8,812 nucleotides of DNA from Pseudooctadecabacter sp. (lineage in GTDB: Bacteria > Pseudomonadota > Alphaproteobacteria > Rhodobacterales > Rhodobacteraceae), in contig JAHDFG010000076.1 of assembly GCA_020628265.1 (NCBI GenBank), positions 1 through 8,812 of the forward strand, in the 5' to 3' direction. Position numbers and translations under genes: made by a program. The notes under the pieces are model-generated. The model was not told where the DNA came from. It worked only from the letters and a program-made list of their open reading frames with translations, and did not search any database. Shown in pieces: positions 1 to 7,690 of the stretch. Each line of letters opens with the position of its first letter. The stretch's first letter is position 1.

Positions 1-607
1 CGGCCCGCCATCCGGACACAAGCACCTTGTGCTGGGGGGACAACAGCAGTTCTTTCGCGTTCCCGAATGCACCTGGCGCAAACCGGATCGGCGCGAGCTT
101 GTCCAACGCCCGCACAGCACGATGCCCATGCCACCGTACCGGCTGCAGCCCGTGGTCCAGCGTGCGCACCAGATCGCCAACGGCAATGTCTTGGATCGGC
201 GTCATACCCCGTTCGGTTTCGATCAGCGTGCCCGCCGCGAAGCAGGGTGGACCAAGATCGCCCACATCCAGCGGACCCTCGGTCGACACATCCCGCGCCC
301 GCAAGAACGTGCCATCCTGCAAGATTTGCCCGTCCGTCGGCGTAAAGACCGCGCTTCCGTCACTGAGGTAAAAGGTCGTGCCCGTATAGGTGACACGGGT
401 GCCATCATCGAGGCGCATAGTGATGGTATCCCCCGGCCACGAGGCCGTCACATCCAGCCCGTTGACCGAATCCCCGTCAAACTTGTCGATGTCTCCATCG
501 TCGTTCTGATCGGTGAAGCTCAGGTTCTGAAACTGCAAAGCCGTCCCGCGAGACGGCGGGTTTGCTGGGTCTATAAAGAAGAACTGGTCTGTATAAGTTG
601 TGGGCAT
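1..607 (-). CDS. Hint-domain (hedgehog/intein-type) protein, 3' end cut off by the window edge
   Basis: Reading the minus strand from the ATG at 607-605 gives 202 residues with no stop before the window edge, so the carboxyl end is missing. Residues ~1-120 form an acidic N-terminal region. It begins MPTTYTDQFFFIDPANPP and has an Asp-rich loop at about residues 33-41 (DQNDDGDID) that resembles calcium-binding DxNxDGxxD loops. The Hint domain starts at Cys122 with CFAAGTLIETERG. It continues through the IQDIAVGDLVRT block (~138-149) to a second block around residues 189-197 (LSPQHKVLV), whose His193 lies where Hint domains carry a conserved His. This pattern matches the Hint_2 type common in Rhodobacterales. 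Known Hint domains cleave the chain at the N-terminal Cys; whether this one does is unknown. I see no signal peptide. The ribosome site is weak (GGGTGG a few bases before the ATG), so the start is probable only. Its biological role is unknown. Confidence 0.85.
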   Translation of the reverse strand, partial: MPTTYTDQFFFIDPANPPSRGTALQFQNLSFTDQNDDGDIDKFDGDSVNGLDVTASWPGDTITMRLDDGTRVTYTGTTFYLSDGSAVFTPTDGQILQDGTFLRARDVSTEGPLDVGDLGPPCFAAGTLIETERGMTPIQDIAVGDLVRTLDHGLQPVRWHGHRAVRALDKLAPIRFAPGAFGNAKELLLSPQHKVLVSGWRA

Positions 608-703
608 TACGCCACCCGTACTGATTGCGAACAATCGTAAAATGGCGTGCGAATTGGTCCTATTTCGGGAACAATTAAGGATACCTTAGGGTAAATTTCG
701 GCA

Positions 704-724
704 CTCCCTTTCAGTTAAAGGGAG
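704..724. other. Perfect 8-bp stem, 5-nt loop hairpin
   Basis: CTCCCTTT at 704-711 and AAAGGGAG at 717-724 are exact reverse complements around the loop CAGTT. No T-run follows on either strand, so it is not a textbook intrinsic terminator. It lies downstream of gltB and upstream of the Hint gene on the minus strand. It could be a leader hairpin, an operator, or a 3'-end stabilising structure. Confidence 0.5.
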
Positions 725-758
725 GTGAAAATCTTTATATTTCAGATGGATAGTTTTC

Positions 759-796
759 GTTTCCGCTAGGGCAACAATTGCGGCCCCAGCGGAAAC
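759..796 (-). terminator. Probable 3'-end hairpin / terminator of the gltD-gltB transcript
   Basis: GTTTCCGCT at 759-767 pairs exactly with AGCGGAAAC at 788-796. After one A/C mismatch the stem continues as GGGC (769-772) with GCCC (783-786), giving 13 pairs around a 10-nt loop containing CAATTG. It starts about 28 bp past the gltB stop, where a terminator would be expected. On the minus strand the following bases are GAAAACTATC, with no T-run, so it may act as a weak terminator or as an RNA-stabilising end. The stem is the strongest in the window. Confidence 0.6.
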
Positions 797-824
797 AATT
801 CTTCAAATGCGGCAAAACTGCGCC

Positions 825-3800
825 TTATTCGGCAGGCACAGCCGTTTCTTCGATGCCAAGGGGGGCCGGCAGATGCACCAACATCTCCTTGGGGCAAATC
901 TGCAGGAAGTTGCCCTTTTCGACGTCCCAGTGCTGCAGGATATCCGCGGCCTTGCGGCTGCCGGTTTCCGCCAGATGGCGTTCGACCAACCCGCGAAGCT
1001 GCTGTTCCCAGTGATCCACCGTGACACCACAGGTCACCAGCGTTTCCATGTTGATCAGATCAGGCGCCTGACGCTCGGGATCGTACAGATACGCCATACC
1101 GCCCGTCATACCCGCGCCAAAGTTCGCGCCAATCGACCCAAGGATCACAGCAACACCGCCGGTCATGTATTCACACCCGTTGGAGCCACAGCCCTCGATC
1201 ACGACCTTCGCGCCGGAGTTTCGAACGGCGAACCGTTCCCCTGCACGACCGGCGGCGAACAGGTAACCATCCGTCGCACCGTAAAGAACCGTGTTGCCGA
1301 TGATCGTGTTCTCGGACGCCACCAGCGGGCTCGCCATCGGCGGGCGCACAACAACCGTACCACCGGACAGACCCTTACCGACATAGTCGTTGGCATCACC
1401 GGACACTTCCAGCTTCAGACCAGGGGCGGCAAAGGCCCCCAGCGACTGACCGGCAGAGCCCTTCAGCTTCACCGTCAGGTGATCCGGCTGCAGGCTGTTC
1501 CGCATCCCGAAGTTCTGGACAATATGGCTCGACGTCCGCGTACCAATCGTCCGCAGCGTGTTCTGCACCGCATACTCCAGCTGCATCTTCTCGCCGTCAT
1601 TCAGGAAGCGCGCGGCATCCTTCACGATTTGCGCATCCAGCGTATCCGGCACAGCGTTCCGAGGCTTGTTGCGGTCGTAGACGATCTCCTTGGCCCCATC
1701 GACCGTGATCAGCATGGGGTTCAGGTCCAGATCATCAAGGTGGGCAGACCCACGGCTGACCTGATCGAGCAGATCAGCACGGCCAATGACCTCGTCCAAA
1801 GACCGCGCACCGATCTCGGCCAGAATCTCCCGCACTTCGGTCGCATAGAAGGTGATCAGGTTCACCACCTTGTCGGCATTGCCAGTGAACTTCTCACGCA
1901 AGCTTTCGTCCTGCGTACAGACACCCACGGGGCAGGTGTTCGACTGACACTGACGGACCATGATGCAGCCCATTGCGATCAACGCAGCCGTACCGATGCC
2001 GTATTCCTCGGCCCCCAGCATCGCCGCCATGACGATGTCACGGCCCGTGCGCAGGCCACCATCGGTCCGCAGGGTCACACGATCCCGCAGGTTGTTCATC
2101 GCCAGAACCTGATGCGCCTCGGTCAGGCCCATCTCCCACGGCAGACCCGCGTATTTGATCGACGTCGCAGGGGACGCACCGGTGCCGCCATTGTGCCCCG
2201 AAATCAGGATCACGTCGGCCTTGGCCTTCGCCACACCAGCCGCAATCGTGCCAACGCCAGAGGACGCCACGAGTTTCACCGTCACCTTACAGCGCGGGTT
2301 GATCTGCTTAAGGTCGTAGATCAGCTGCGCCAGATCCTCGATCGAATAGATATCGTGGTGCGGCGGCGGTGAAATCAGCGTCACGCCCTTGGTCGAATGG
2401 CGCAGACGCGCAATCAGGTCGGTGACCTTCATACCGGGCAACTGACCACCTTCACCGGGCTTGGCGCCCTGCGCGACCTTGATCTCAAGCTCTTCGCACT
2501 GGTTCAGATATTCGGCGGTCACACCAAAGCGGCCCGACGCCACCTGCTTGATCTTCGCAGAGGGGTTGTCGCCATTGGGCTCCGGCACGAAATGCGCCGG
2601 ATCTTCGCCGCCCTCACCGGAATCCGACTTCGCGCCAATCCGGTTCATGGCCACGTTCAGCGTCTTATGCGCCTCAGGCGACAGCGCACCCAGCGACATG
2701 CCCGGCGTCACGAACCGCTTGCGGATCGACGTGATGCTCTCGACCTCTTCAATCGGAACCTTCTTGCCCAAAGGCTTGATCGCCAACAGGTCACGTAGGT
2801 GGATCGGCGGGTTGCTCTGCATCGCGCCGGAATACTGCTTCCACAGCTCATAGGACGCGCGGTTACAGGCCTGCTGCATCAGGTGCATGGTCTGCGCTTC
2901 CCACGCGTGCTTCTCGCCAGACCGGCGGGCCTTGTAGAAGCCCCCAATCGGCAGCACGTCTTGGCCACCCAGCCAACCGGCGCGGTGAACCTCTTCGACC
3001 TTCTTCTGAATACCGGTCACACCGATACCGGAAATCCGGCTGGTCATGCCCGGGAAGTATTCGGCCACCATCGCGCGGGACAGGCCCACGGCCTCAAAGT
3101 TCAAGCCACCGCGATAGCTGGAGATCACGGAAATCCCCATCTTCGCCATGATCTTCAACAGACCTTGGTCGATGGCATACCGATAACGCGCAACGGCCTC
3201 CGTCAGGGTGCAATCCAGCAGACCACGTTCGATGCGATCATCCAAAGAGTCCTCGGCCAGATAGGCGTTCACCACCGTCGCACCACAGCCGATCAGCACG
3301 GCAAAGTAATGCGGGTCGATACATTCCGCCGACCGCACGTTGAGAGAGGTAAACGTCCGCAGCCCCTTGCGCGTCAGCCAGCTGTGCACAGCGGACGTGG
3401 CAAGGATCATCGGCATAGGCACTTTGCCTTCGCTCTGATGCTGGTCGGTCAGCGTCAGATGACCCGCGCCAGACCGCACGGCATCTTCGGCCTCTGCCCG
3501 AATACGGGTCAGTGCTTCGCTCAACGCACCGGCACCTGCGCCAGCGGGGAAAGTACAATCGATCTCAACGCAAGGCGCATTGAATGACGCCTGCAGCGCG
3601 TCCCACTGGGCGTTGCCCACGAACGGGCTGTCCAGAACCAGAATCTCAGTCTGGCTGCTGTCCTCATCCAGCACGTTCTTGAGGTTCCCGAACCGCGTCT
3701 TGAGGGACATCACGCGGAATTCGCGCAGACTGTCGATCGGCGGGTTCGTCACCTGAGAGAAGTTCTGACGGAAGAAGTGGCTCAGCGGGCGGTACTTCTC

Positions 3801-5363
3801 AGACAGCACCGCGCTTGGCGTGTCGTCACCCATGGACGCCAGCGCCTCTTTGGCATCTTCCGCCATCGGGGCGAGGATATTTTCCAGCTCTTCAATGGTG
3901 TAGCCCGCTGCGATCTGACGGCGGCGCAGTTCCGCACCTTGATAGAGCGGGCTTTCCGTCACCGCGCCAAGCTCGTCATCCAGCTCGTTGATCTTGCCGA
4001 CCCACTCGCCAAACGGCAGGGCCGCGGACATTTTGTCCTTCAGTTCTTCGTCGTGATACAGCGCACCCTTGCCCATGTGCACACCGATCATCTGACCGGG
4101 GCCCAGCGCGCCCTTCTCAACGACCGTGGCCTCATCGGTGGGCACCATGCCCGCCTCGGACCCAGCGATCAGCAGGCCGTCGCCGGTGACGACATAGCGC
4201 ATCGGGCGCAGACCGTTGCGGTCCAGACCCGCGCAAACCCAACGACCATCGGTCATGGCCAGCGCTGCGGGGCCGTCCCACGGCTCCATCACAGCGTTGC
4301 AATAGGAATACATGTCCCGCCAGGACTTCGGCAGTTCGGTCGCCTGCTTGGACCAGCTTTCCGGCACCAGCATGGTCTTCGCCATGGGGGCGGACCGGCC
4401 CGCACGCACCAGAACCTCAAACACCGCGTCCAGCGCAGCCGAGTCAGACGACCCGCCAGCCACGATGGGTTTGATGTCCTCGGCCATGTCCCCAAACGTG
4501 GAAGACGCCATGCGGATTTCGTGGGACTTCATCCAGTTCAGGTTGCCCTTCAGCGTGTTGATCTCACCGTTGTGGGCCAACATGCGGAACGGCTGGGCCA
4601 GCCACCACTGCGGGAAGGTGTTGGTGGAATACCGCTGGTGATAGATCGCGAACGCGGACTCAAACCGCTCGTCCATCAGGTCGGGGTAGAACTCACCCAC
4701 CTGTTCGGCCAGCATCATGCCTTTGTAGATGATCGACCGGCAGGACAGGGACGCCAGATACAACCCGTTGATCCCGACTGCCGCAGCCGCCTTCTCGATC
4801 CGGCGGCGGATCACATAAAGCTCCCGCTCGAAGGTCTCTTCATCGACACCCTTAGAGTTGGAAATCAGGATCTGTTCGATCTCGGGCCGCGTCGCGTTGG
4901 CCTTCTCACCCAGACACTCGATGTTCACCGGAACATGACGCCAGCCGTAGATGTAATAGCCCATCCGCAGCACTTCGCTCTCGACGATGGTCCGGCAGGT
5001 CTCCTGCGCGCCAAAGTCCGTGCGCGGCAGGAACACCTGACCCACAGCCAGCAACTCACCCTCACGCGGCTCGTGGCCGGTGCGGGCCACCTGATCGTAG
5101 AAGAACGGCACAGGGATTTGAACGTGGATGCCAGCGCCATCACCAGTCTTACCATCCGCATCCACCGCACCACGGTGCCAAATGGCCTTCAGCGCGGCGA
5201 TCCCGTTCTCCACCACATTGCGGCTCTTCTTGCCGTCGATCGAAACGACCAGACCAACACCACAGTTGGCCTTCTCTTCGCTCTCGTCATACAGACCGTT
5301 CTCGGCCATCCACTGGCGCTTGGTGCGTTCGGCCTCGGCCCATGCTGCATCATACTTGGTCAT
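825..5363 (-). CDS. gltB: Glutamate synthase (NADPH), large (alpha) subunit
   Basis: This is the 1512-residue GOGAT large chain, a normal length for the family (EC 1.4.1.13). It releases ammonia from glutamine and tunnels it to 2-oxoglutarate to make glutamate in the cytoplasm. Residues ~34-430 are a class II glutamine amidotransferase domain. Cys34 in KANCGVGLV is the expected nucleophile, so a 33-residue propeptide is predicted to be removed. A central domain (~480-780) is followed by the FMN-binding synthase barrel (~850-1230), with the glycine-rich GHNGGTGASP stretch. Cys1133, Cys1139 and Cys1144 (spacing C-x5-C-x4-C) fit the [3Fe-4S] ligands. A GXGXG beta-helix domain (~1270-1450) closes the protein. 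The ATG is supported by GAGGAG 7 nt upstream. It is the last gene of the gltD cluster, 47 bp after the exported-protein gene. No frameshift or missing catalytic residue is seen. Confidence 0.98.
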   Translation of the reverse strand: MTKYDAAWAEAERTKRQWMAENGLYDESEEKANCGVGLVVSIDGKKSRNVVENGIAALKAIWHRGAVDADGKTGDGAGIHVQIPVPFFYDQVARTGHEPREGELLAVGQVFLPRTDFGAQETCRTIVESEVLRMGYYIYGWRHVPVNIECLGEKANATRPEIEQILISNSKGVDEETFERELYVIRRRIEKAAAAVGINGLYLASLSCRSIIYKGMMLAEQVGEFYPDLMDERFESAFAIYHQRYSTNTFPQWWLAQPFRMLAHNGEINTLKGNLNWMKSHEIRMASSTFGDMAEDIKPIVAGGSSDSAALDAVFEVLVRAGRSAPMAKTMLVPESWSKQATELPKSWRDMYSYCNAVMEPWDGPAALAMTDGRWVCAGLDRNGLRPMRYVVTGDGLLIAGSEAGMVPTDEATVVEKGALGPGQMIGVHMGKGALYHDEELKDKMSAALPFGEWVGKINELDDELGAVTESPLYQGAELRRRQIAAGYTIEELENILAPMAEDAKEALASMGDDTPSAVLSEKYRPLSHFFRQNFSQVTNPPIDSLREFRVMSLKTRFGNLKNVLDEDSSQTEILVLDSPFVGNAQWDALQASFNAPCVEIDCTFPAGAGAGALSEALTRIRAEAEDAVRSGAGHLTLTDQHQSEGKVPMPMILATSAVHSWLTRKGLRTFTSLNVRSAECIDPHYFAVLIGCGATVVNAYLAEDSLDDRIERGLLDCTLTEAVARYRYAIDQGLLKIMAKMGISVISSYRGGLNFEAVGLSRAMVAEYFPGMTSRISGIGVTGIQKKVEEVHRAGWLGGQDVLPIGGFYKARRSGEKHAWEAQTMHLMQQACNRASYELWKQYSGAMQSNPPIHLRDLLAIKPLGKKVPIEEVESITSIRKRFVTPGMSLGALSPEAHKTLNVAMNRIGAKSDSGEGGEDPAHFVPEPNGDNPSAKIKQVASGRFGVTAEYLNQCEELEIKVAQGAKPGEGGQLPGMKVTDLIARLRHSTKGVTLISPPPHHDIYSIEDLAQLIYDLKQINPRCKVTVKLVASSGVGTIAAGVAKAKADVILISGHNGGTGASPATSIKYAGLPWEMGLTEAHQVLAMNNLRDRVTLRTDGGLRTGRDIVMAAMLGAEEYGIGTAALIAMGCIMVRQCQSNTCPVGVCTQDESLREKFTGNADKVVNLITFYATEVREILAEIGARSLDEVIGRADLLDQVSRGSAHLDDLDLNPMLITVDGAKEIVYDRNKPRNAVPDTLDAQIVKDAARFLNDGEKMQLEYAVQNTLRTIGTRTSSHIVQNFGMRNSLQPDHLTVKLKGSAGQSLGAFAAPGLKLEVSGDANDYVGKGLSGGTVVVRPPMASPLVASENTIIGNTVLYGATDGYLFAAGRAGERFAVRNSGAKVVIEGCGSNGCEYMTGGVAVILGSIGANFGAGMTGGMAYLYDPERQAPDLINMETLVTCGVTVDHWEQQLRGLVERHLAETGSRKAADILQHWDVEKGNFLQICPKEMLVHLPAPLGIEETAVPAE

Positions 5364-5370
5364 GTCGTCT

Positions 5371-5376
5371 CTCCTC
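5371..5376 (-). promoter_or_regulatory. gltB ribosome binding site
   Basis: On the minus strand GAGGAG lies 7 nt before the gltB ATG, a strong Shine-Dalgarno match at good spacing. It is part of the longer string GGAGAGAC (5367-5374), which also precedes gltD. The 47-bp gap to the upstream gene holds no clear terminator, consistent with co-transcription. Confidence 0.75.
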
Positions 5377-5410
5377 GTCCCTTGCCCACTTCGGGCGGTC
5401 CGTCTTGGTC

Positions 5411-6127
5411 TTAAAATTCGATTGTCTGGTTCAGGGTCGGCGCATCAAAGGATGACATCTCGACGCCGCAACCGTGTTTCGGGTTCACCGACAGGAAGCC
5501 GGGCTCATCGGGGAAGATGAACTCAACCGGCGTGTCGTTATTCTCGAACGAGCCGTTGGCGCTGGTGTAGGTGCTGATGCCCCCGATGAACATCCGCCAC
5601 TCTGCGCTCGCGAACTCACGTCCCTGCGCGCTCCACACCTCATTGCCCTCGGCGTCATAGGCCGTCAGCGCATATTCCGTCCGCAGCAGGGTCACATCAT
5701 CAATGACCACGCTTTCACCGGTCAGCTGGTCATAGCCCACATACCGGCTATCCCCGATCTCGGCGCTCTCGGTTGTGAAATCCCACGTATCCACGTCACC
5801 GGCCAACAGGTCCGACATGGACATGGAATCCGCCGAAGACGCCAACCGCTCCGTGTGACCGGACCGCAGGTGGAAACTCTCGACCCATTCGGCCTCGCTG
5901 TTGATCTTGCCAACGTAGCTCAGCCCCTCTTCGTCCATCGTCGCACGGCGCTGCTCGCCGGCGGCATCGATGTCGCAGGTAAAGTAGTGGGACACAGAAC
6001 AGGACGTGCTCTGGATTGTCAGATAGGCCTCGCACCCCGCAGGCAGCGAGAACTGGTCCTGTGCCATGGCCGAAGGAACAGCCAGCGCACTGGCGATCAA
6101 AGCGGCGAGGGTCGTCGTCTTCATCAT
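5411..6127 (-). CDS. Unrecognised exported protein encoded between gltD and gltB
   Basis: I do not recognise a family. From the chosen start the product is 238 residues. It begins MMKTTTLAALIASALAVPSA and has a clear Sec-type signal peptide: short basic start, hydrophobic core, and a likely cleavage after SAMA before QDQFS. It should therefore be periplasmic or secreted. The mature chain is acidic and carries four cysteines: three near the N-terminus (in AGCEAY, STSCSV and YFTCDI) and one near the C-terminus (KHGCGVEM). That would allow two disulfides. No transmembrane segment follows the signal. An upstream in-frame ATG at 6149-6151 would add eight charged residues before the signal. I prefer 6127 because GGAG sits 9 nt ahead of it. 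The ATG at 6124 is also possible. The gene shares strand and short gaps with gltD and gltB, suggesting one operon, but nothing in the sequence ties it to glutamate synthesis. Confidence 0.85.
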   Translation of the reverse strand: MMKTTTLAALIASALAVPSAMAQDQFSLPAGCEAYLTIQSTSCSVSHYFTCDIDAAGEQRRATMDEEGLSYVGKINSEAEWVESFHLRSGHTERLASSADSMSMSDLLAGDVDTWDFTTESAEIGDSRYVGYDQLTGESVVIDDVTLLRTEYALTAYDAEGNEVWSAQGREFASAEWRMFIGGISTYTSANGSFENNDTPVEFIFPDEPGFLSVNPKHGCGVEMSSFDAPTLNQTIEF

Positions 6128-6136
6128 CTGTTCATT

Positions 6137-6140
6137 CTCC
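6137..6140 (-). promoter_or_regulatory. Ribosome binding site that decides the exported-protein start
   Basis: GGAG on the minus strand lies 9 nt before the ATG at 6127-6125. It falls inside the longer reading frame that would start at 6151, which argues against that upstream start. A small inverted repeat, GTCAG (6143-6147) and CTGAC (6153-6157), lies immediately upstream and might influence access to the site. Confidence 0.5.
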
Positions 6141-6169
6141 ATGTCAGCCAATCTGACCTATCTCATTTG

Positions 6170-6188
6170 GGCAGCTGGCGCGGCTGCC
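6170..6188. other. Short GC-rich inverted repeat after gltD
   Basis: GGCAGC (6170-6175) and GCTGCC (6183-6188) are exact reverse complements around a 7-nt GC-rich loop. The right arm overlaps the first unit of the 11-bp array by two bases. No T-run follows on the minus strand, so it is unlikely to terminate gltD transcription efficiently. Confidence 0.35.
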
Positions 6189-6227
6189 ATACGCTTGCCA
6201 TACGCAAACCATACGCGAGCCATACGC
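6187..6227. repeat. Four direct repeats of CCATACGC with an exact 11-bp period
   Basis: Identical 8-mers occur at 6187-6194, 6198-6205, 6209-6216 and 6220-6227, separated by the 3-nt spacers TTG, AAA and GAG. Three of the four are preceded by G, making GCCATACGC. The array begins 12 bp past the gltD stop codon. It lies about 60-100 bp upstream of the exported-protein start, so it is non-coding. The 8-mer is perfectly conserved while the spacers differ. With a period near one helical turn, this looks like an array of protein-binding sites on one face of the DNA more than a simple microsatellite. The binding protein is unknown. Confidence 0.85.
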
Positions 6228-6239
6228 CTGTTTTTGCCC

Positions 6240-7676
6240 CTATTCGGCGGCGACAGAGGCCCCCGCACTCAGGTAATCGAGGATCGCATCCGCCGCCTCA
6301 CGACCGTCCTTGATGGCCCAAACCACCAGCGACGCACCGCGCACGATGTCACCTGCGGCAAACACGCCATCAAGGCTCGTTTTGCCGGTGTTGAACTCGG
6401 CCTTCACGGTGCCCCAACGGGTCACTTCCAGACCGTCAACACCCCAGAGCTTCGGCAGGTCCTCAGGCTCAAAGCCCAGCGCCTGCACAACCAGATCGGC
6501 ATCTTCCACATAGTCGCTGCCTTCAATCAACTCAGGCATCTGGCGGCCCGTCGCATCCGGCGCGCCAAGGCGCATCTTCTGGACCATCACGCCCTCAACC
6601 TGCTCACCACCAGTGAAGCCCTTGGGCGCGGACAGCCAAACAAATTCCACGCCTTCTTCTTCGGCGTTCTGAACCTCACGCTGGGATCCCGGCATATTCG
6701 CCTTGTCGCGGCGGTACAGGCATTTGACCGACTTGGCACCCTGACGGATCGCCGTCCGCACACAGTCCATCGCCGTGTCGCCCCCACCAATGACGACCAC
6801 GCGCTTTCCTTCGGCATTCAGCTCACCGCTGTCGAACTCTTCCACGTCGTCGCCAAAGCTCTTGCGGTTGCTGGCGGTCAGGTAATCAATCGCGCGAACG
6901 ATACCGTCGGCACCCACGCCAGGGGCTTCCAAAGCCCTTGTTTTATAGACGCCCGTGGCGATCAGCACGGCCTCGTGCTTGCCTCGGATCGCATCGAACG
7001 AAAGGTCTTCACCGACGTTGCAGTTCAACACGAACTCCACGCCGCCGTCTTCCAGCTGCTGCATCCGCTTCATGACCACGTCTTTCTCCAGCTTGAAGCC
7101 GGGAATGCCGTAGGTCAGCAGGCCGCCGCCGCGATCGTAGCGATCATACACCGTCACCTGCACACCCTGACGGCGCAGCACATCCGCTGCCGCCAGACCA
7201 CCGGGGCCAGCCCCGATGATGCCCACGCTTTCGGGGCGTTCCGTGTGCGGCTTGATGGGCTTGACCCAGCCCTGCTCGAACGCGGTATCGGTGATGTACT
7301 TTTCCACAGATCCGATGGTGACCGTCCCATGGCCCGACTGTTCAATCACGCAGTTGCCTTCGCACAGACGGTCCTGCGGGCAGATCCGACCACAGATTTC
7401 AGGGAAGGTGTTCGTCGCCTGAGAGACCTCATAGGCTTCCTGCAAACGCCCCTCTGCGGTCAGGCGCAGCCAATCGGGGATGTTGTTGTGCAGCGGGCAA
7501 TGGGACTGGCAATAAGGCACGCCACACTGGCTGCACCGGCTCGCCTGCTCCGCAGCCTTCTCGGCGGCGAACTCCGCATAAATCTCTCCGAAATCTTCCG
7601 TGCGTAGATTGGGGGCCCGCTTCTCGGGCATATCCCGTTCCACGTTCACAAACTTCAGCATCTTTTGACCAGCCAC
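6240..7676 (-). CDS. gltD: Glutamate synthase (NADPH), small (beta) subunit
   Basis: This is a 478-residue FAD- and NADPH-binding subunit, of usual length for GltD. It oxidises NADPH and passes electrons through FAD and [4Fe-4S] clusters to the GltB subunit. The N-terminal domain holds two cysteine groups for the clusters: Cys48, 51, 56, 60 (CSQCGVPYCQSHC) and Cys95, 99, 105, 109 (CGRICPQDRLCEGNC). The FAD site is GAGPGG at 155-160. The NADPH site is GGGDTAMDC at 296-304. The GVFAAGDIVRGAS stretch near the C-terminus is the second FAD contact typical of the family. The start is GTG, chosen because GGGGAG lies 8 nt upstream. An ATG five codons later (MLKFVNV) has a poorer ribosome site. It is the first gene of the cluster and is divergent from uppP. 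Confidence 0.97.
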   Translation of the reverse strand: MAGQKMLKFVNVERDMPEKRAPNLRTEDFGEIYAEFAAEKAAEQASRCSQCGVPYCQSHCPLHNNIPDWLRLTAEGRLQEAYEVSQATNTFPEICGRICPQDRLCEGNCVIEQSGHGTVTIGSVEKYITDTAFEQGWVKPIKPHTERPESVGIIGAGPGGLAAADVLRRQGVQVTVYDRYDRGGGLLTYGIPGFKLEKDVVMKRMQQLEDGGVEFVLNCNVGEDLSFDAIRGKHEAVLIATGVYKTRALEAPGVGADGIVRAIDYLTASNRKSFGDDVEEFDSGELNAEGKRVVVIGGGDTAMDCVRTAIRQGAKSVKCLYRRDKANMPGSQREVQNAEEEGVEFVWLSAPKGFTGGEQVEGVMVQKMRLGAPDATGRQMPELIEGSDYVEDADLVVQALGFEPEDLPKLWGVDGLEVTRWGTVKAEFNTGKTSLDGVFAAGDIVRGASLVVWAIKDGREAADAILDYLSAGASVAAE

Positions 7677-7684
7677 AGGAGTCT

Positions 7685-7690
7685 CTCCCC
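7685..7690 (-). promoter_or_regulatory. gltD ribosome binding site supporting a GTG start
   Basis: GGGGAG on the minus strand lies 8 nt before the GTG at 7676-7674. It is embedded in GGAGAGAC (7681-7688), the same 8-mer found at the gltB start and again at 7721-7728. Confidence 0.65.

Larger units (their letters stand above)
608..824. other. Non-coding gap between gltB and the Hint gene, rich in inverted repeats
   Basis: No credible gene is visible here. The region is more AT-rich than its flanks. It should contain the 3' end of the gltB transcript and the promoter and leader of the Hint gene. Four perfect short inverted repeats are present. The two largest are listed separately. The others are GATTG/CAATC around CGAA at 623-636 and TAAGG/CCTTA around ATA at 676-688. 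I could not pick out a convincing -35/-10 pair for the Hint gene. Confidence 0.7.

Noticed and set aside
29..640. Plus-strand open frame of 203 codons at the left edge
   Set aside because: The minus strand encodes a clear Hint protein across the same bases, so the plus frame is a shadow.
721..769. GGAGGTG followed by an ATG at 746, a possible seven-codon plus-strand peptide
   Set aside because: The spacing between the ribosome-like string and the ATG is about 18 nt, too long. The string is also explained as one arm of the 704-724 hairpin.
807..2372. Long plus-strand open frame (521 codons) opposite gltB
   Set aside because: It is antisense to well-conserved gltB sequence, and its translation is rich in Arg, His and Gln with no recognisable domain. 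This is the usual shadow of a GC-rich gene with strong third-position bias.
3777..5414. Plus-strand open frame of 545 codons opposite the gltB 5' half
   Set aside because: It is an antisense shadow of the amidotransferase and central domains of GltB, with the same skewed composition and no motif.
5411..6151. Longer start for the exported protein at the ATG 6149-6151
   Set aside because: It would place acidic residues before the signal peptide, and the good GGAG site lies inside that extension. The start at 6127 fits better.
6187..6227. CRISPR array reading of the four CCATACGC repeats
   Set aside because: Units of 8 bp with 3-nt spacers are far too short for a CRISPR, and no cas gene is in the window.
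6066..7607. Plus-strand open frame of 513 codons opposite gltD
   Set aside because: It overlaps gltD, whose cofactor motifs are all intact, and also runs through the non-coding array and the exported-protein start. There is no independent coding evidence.
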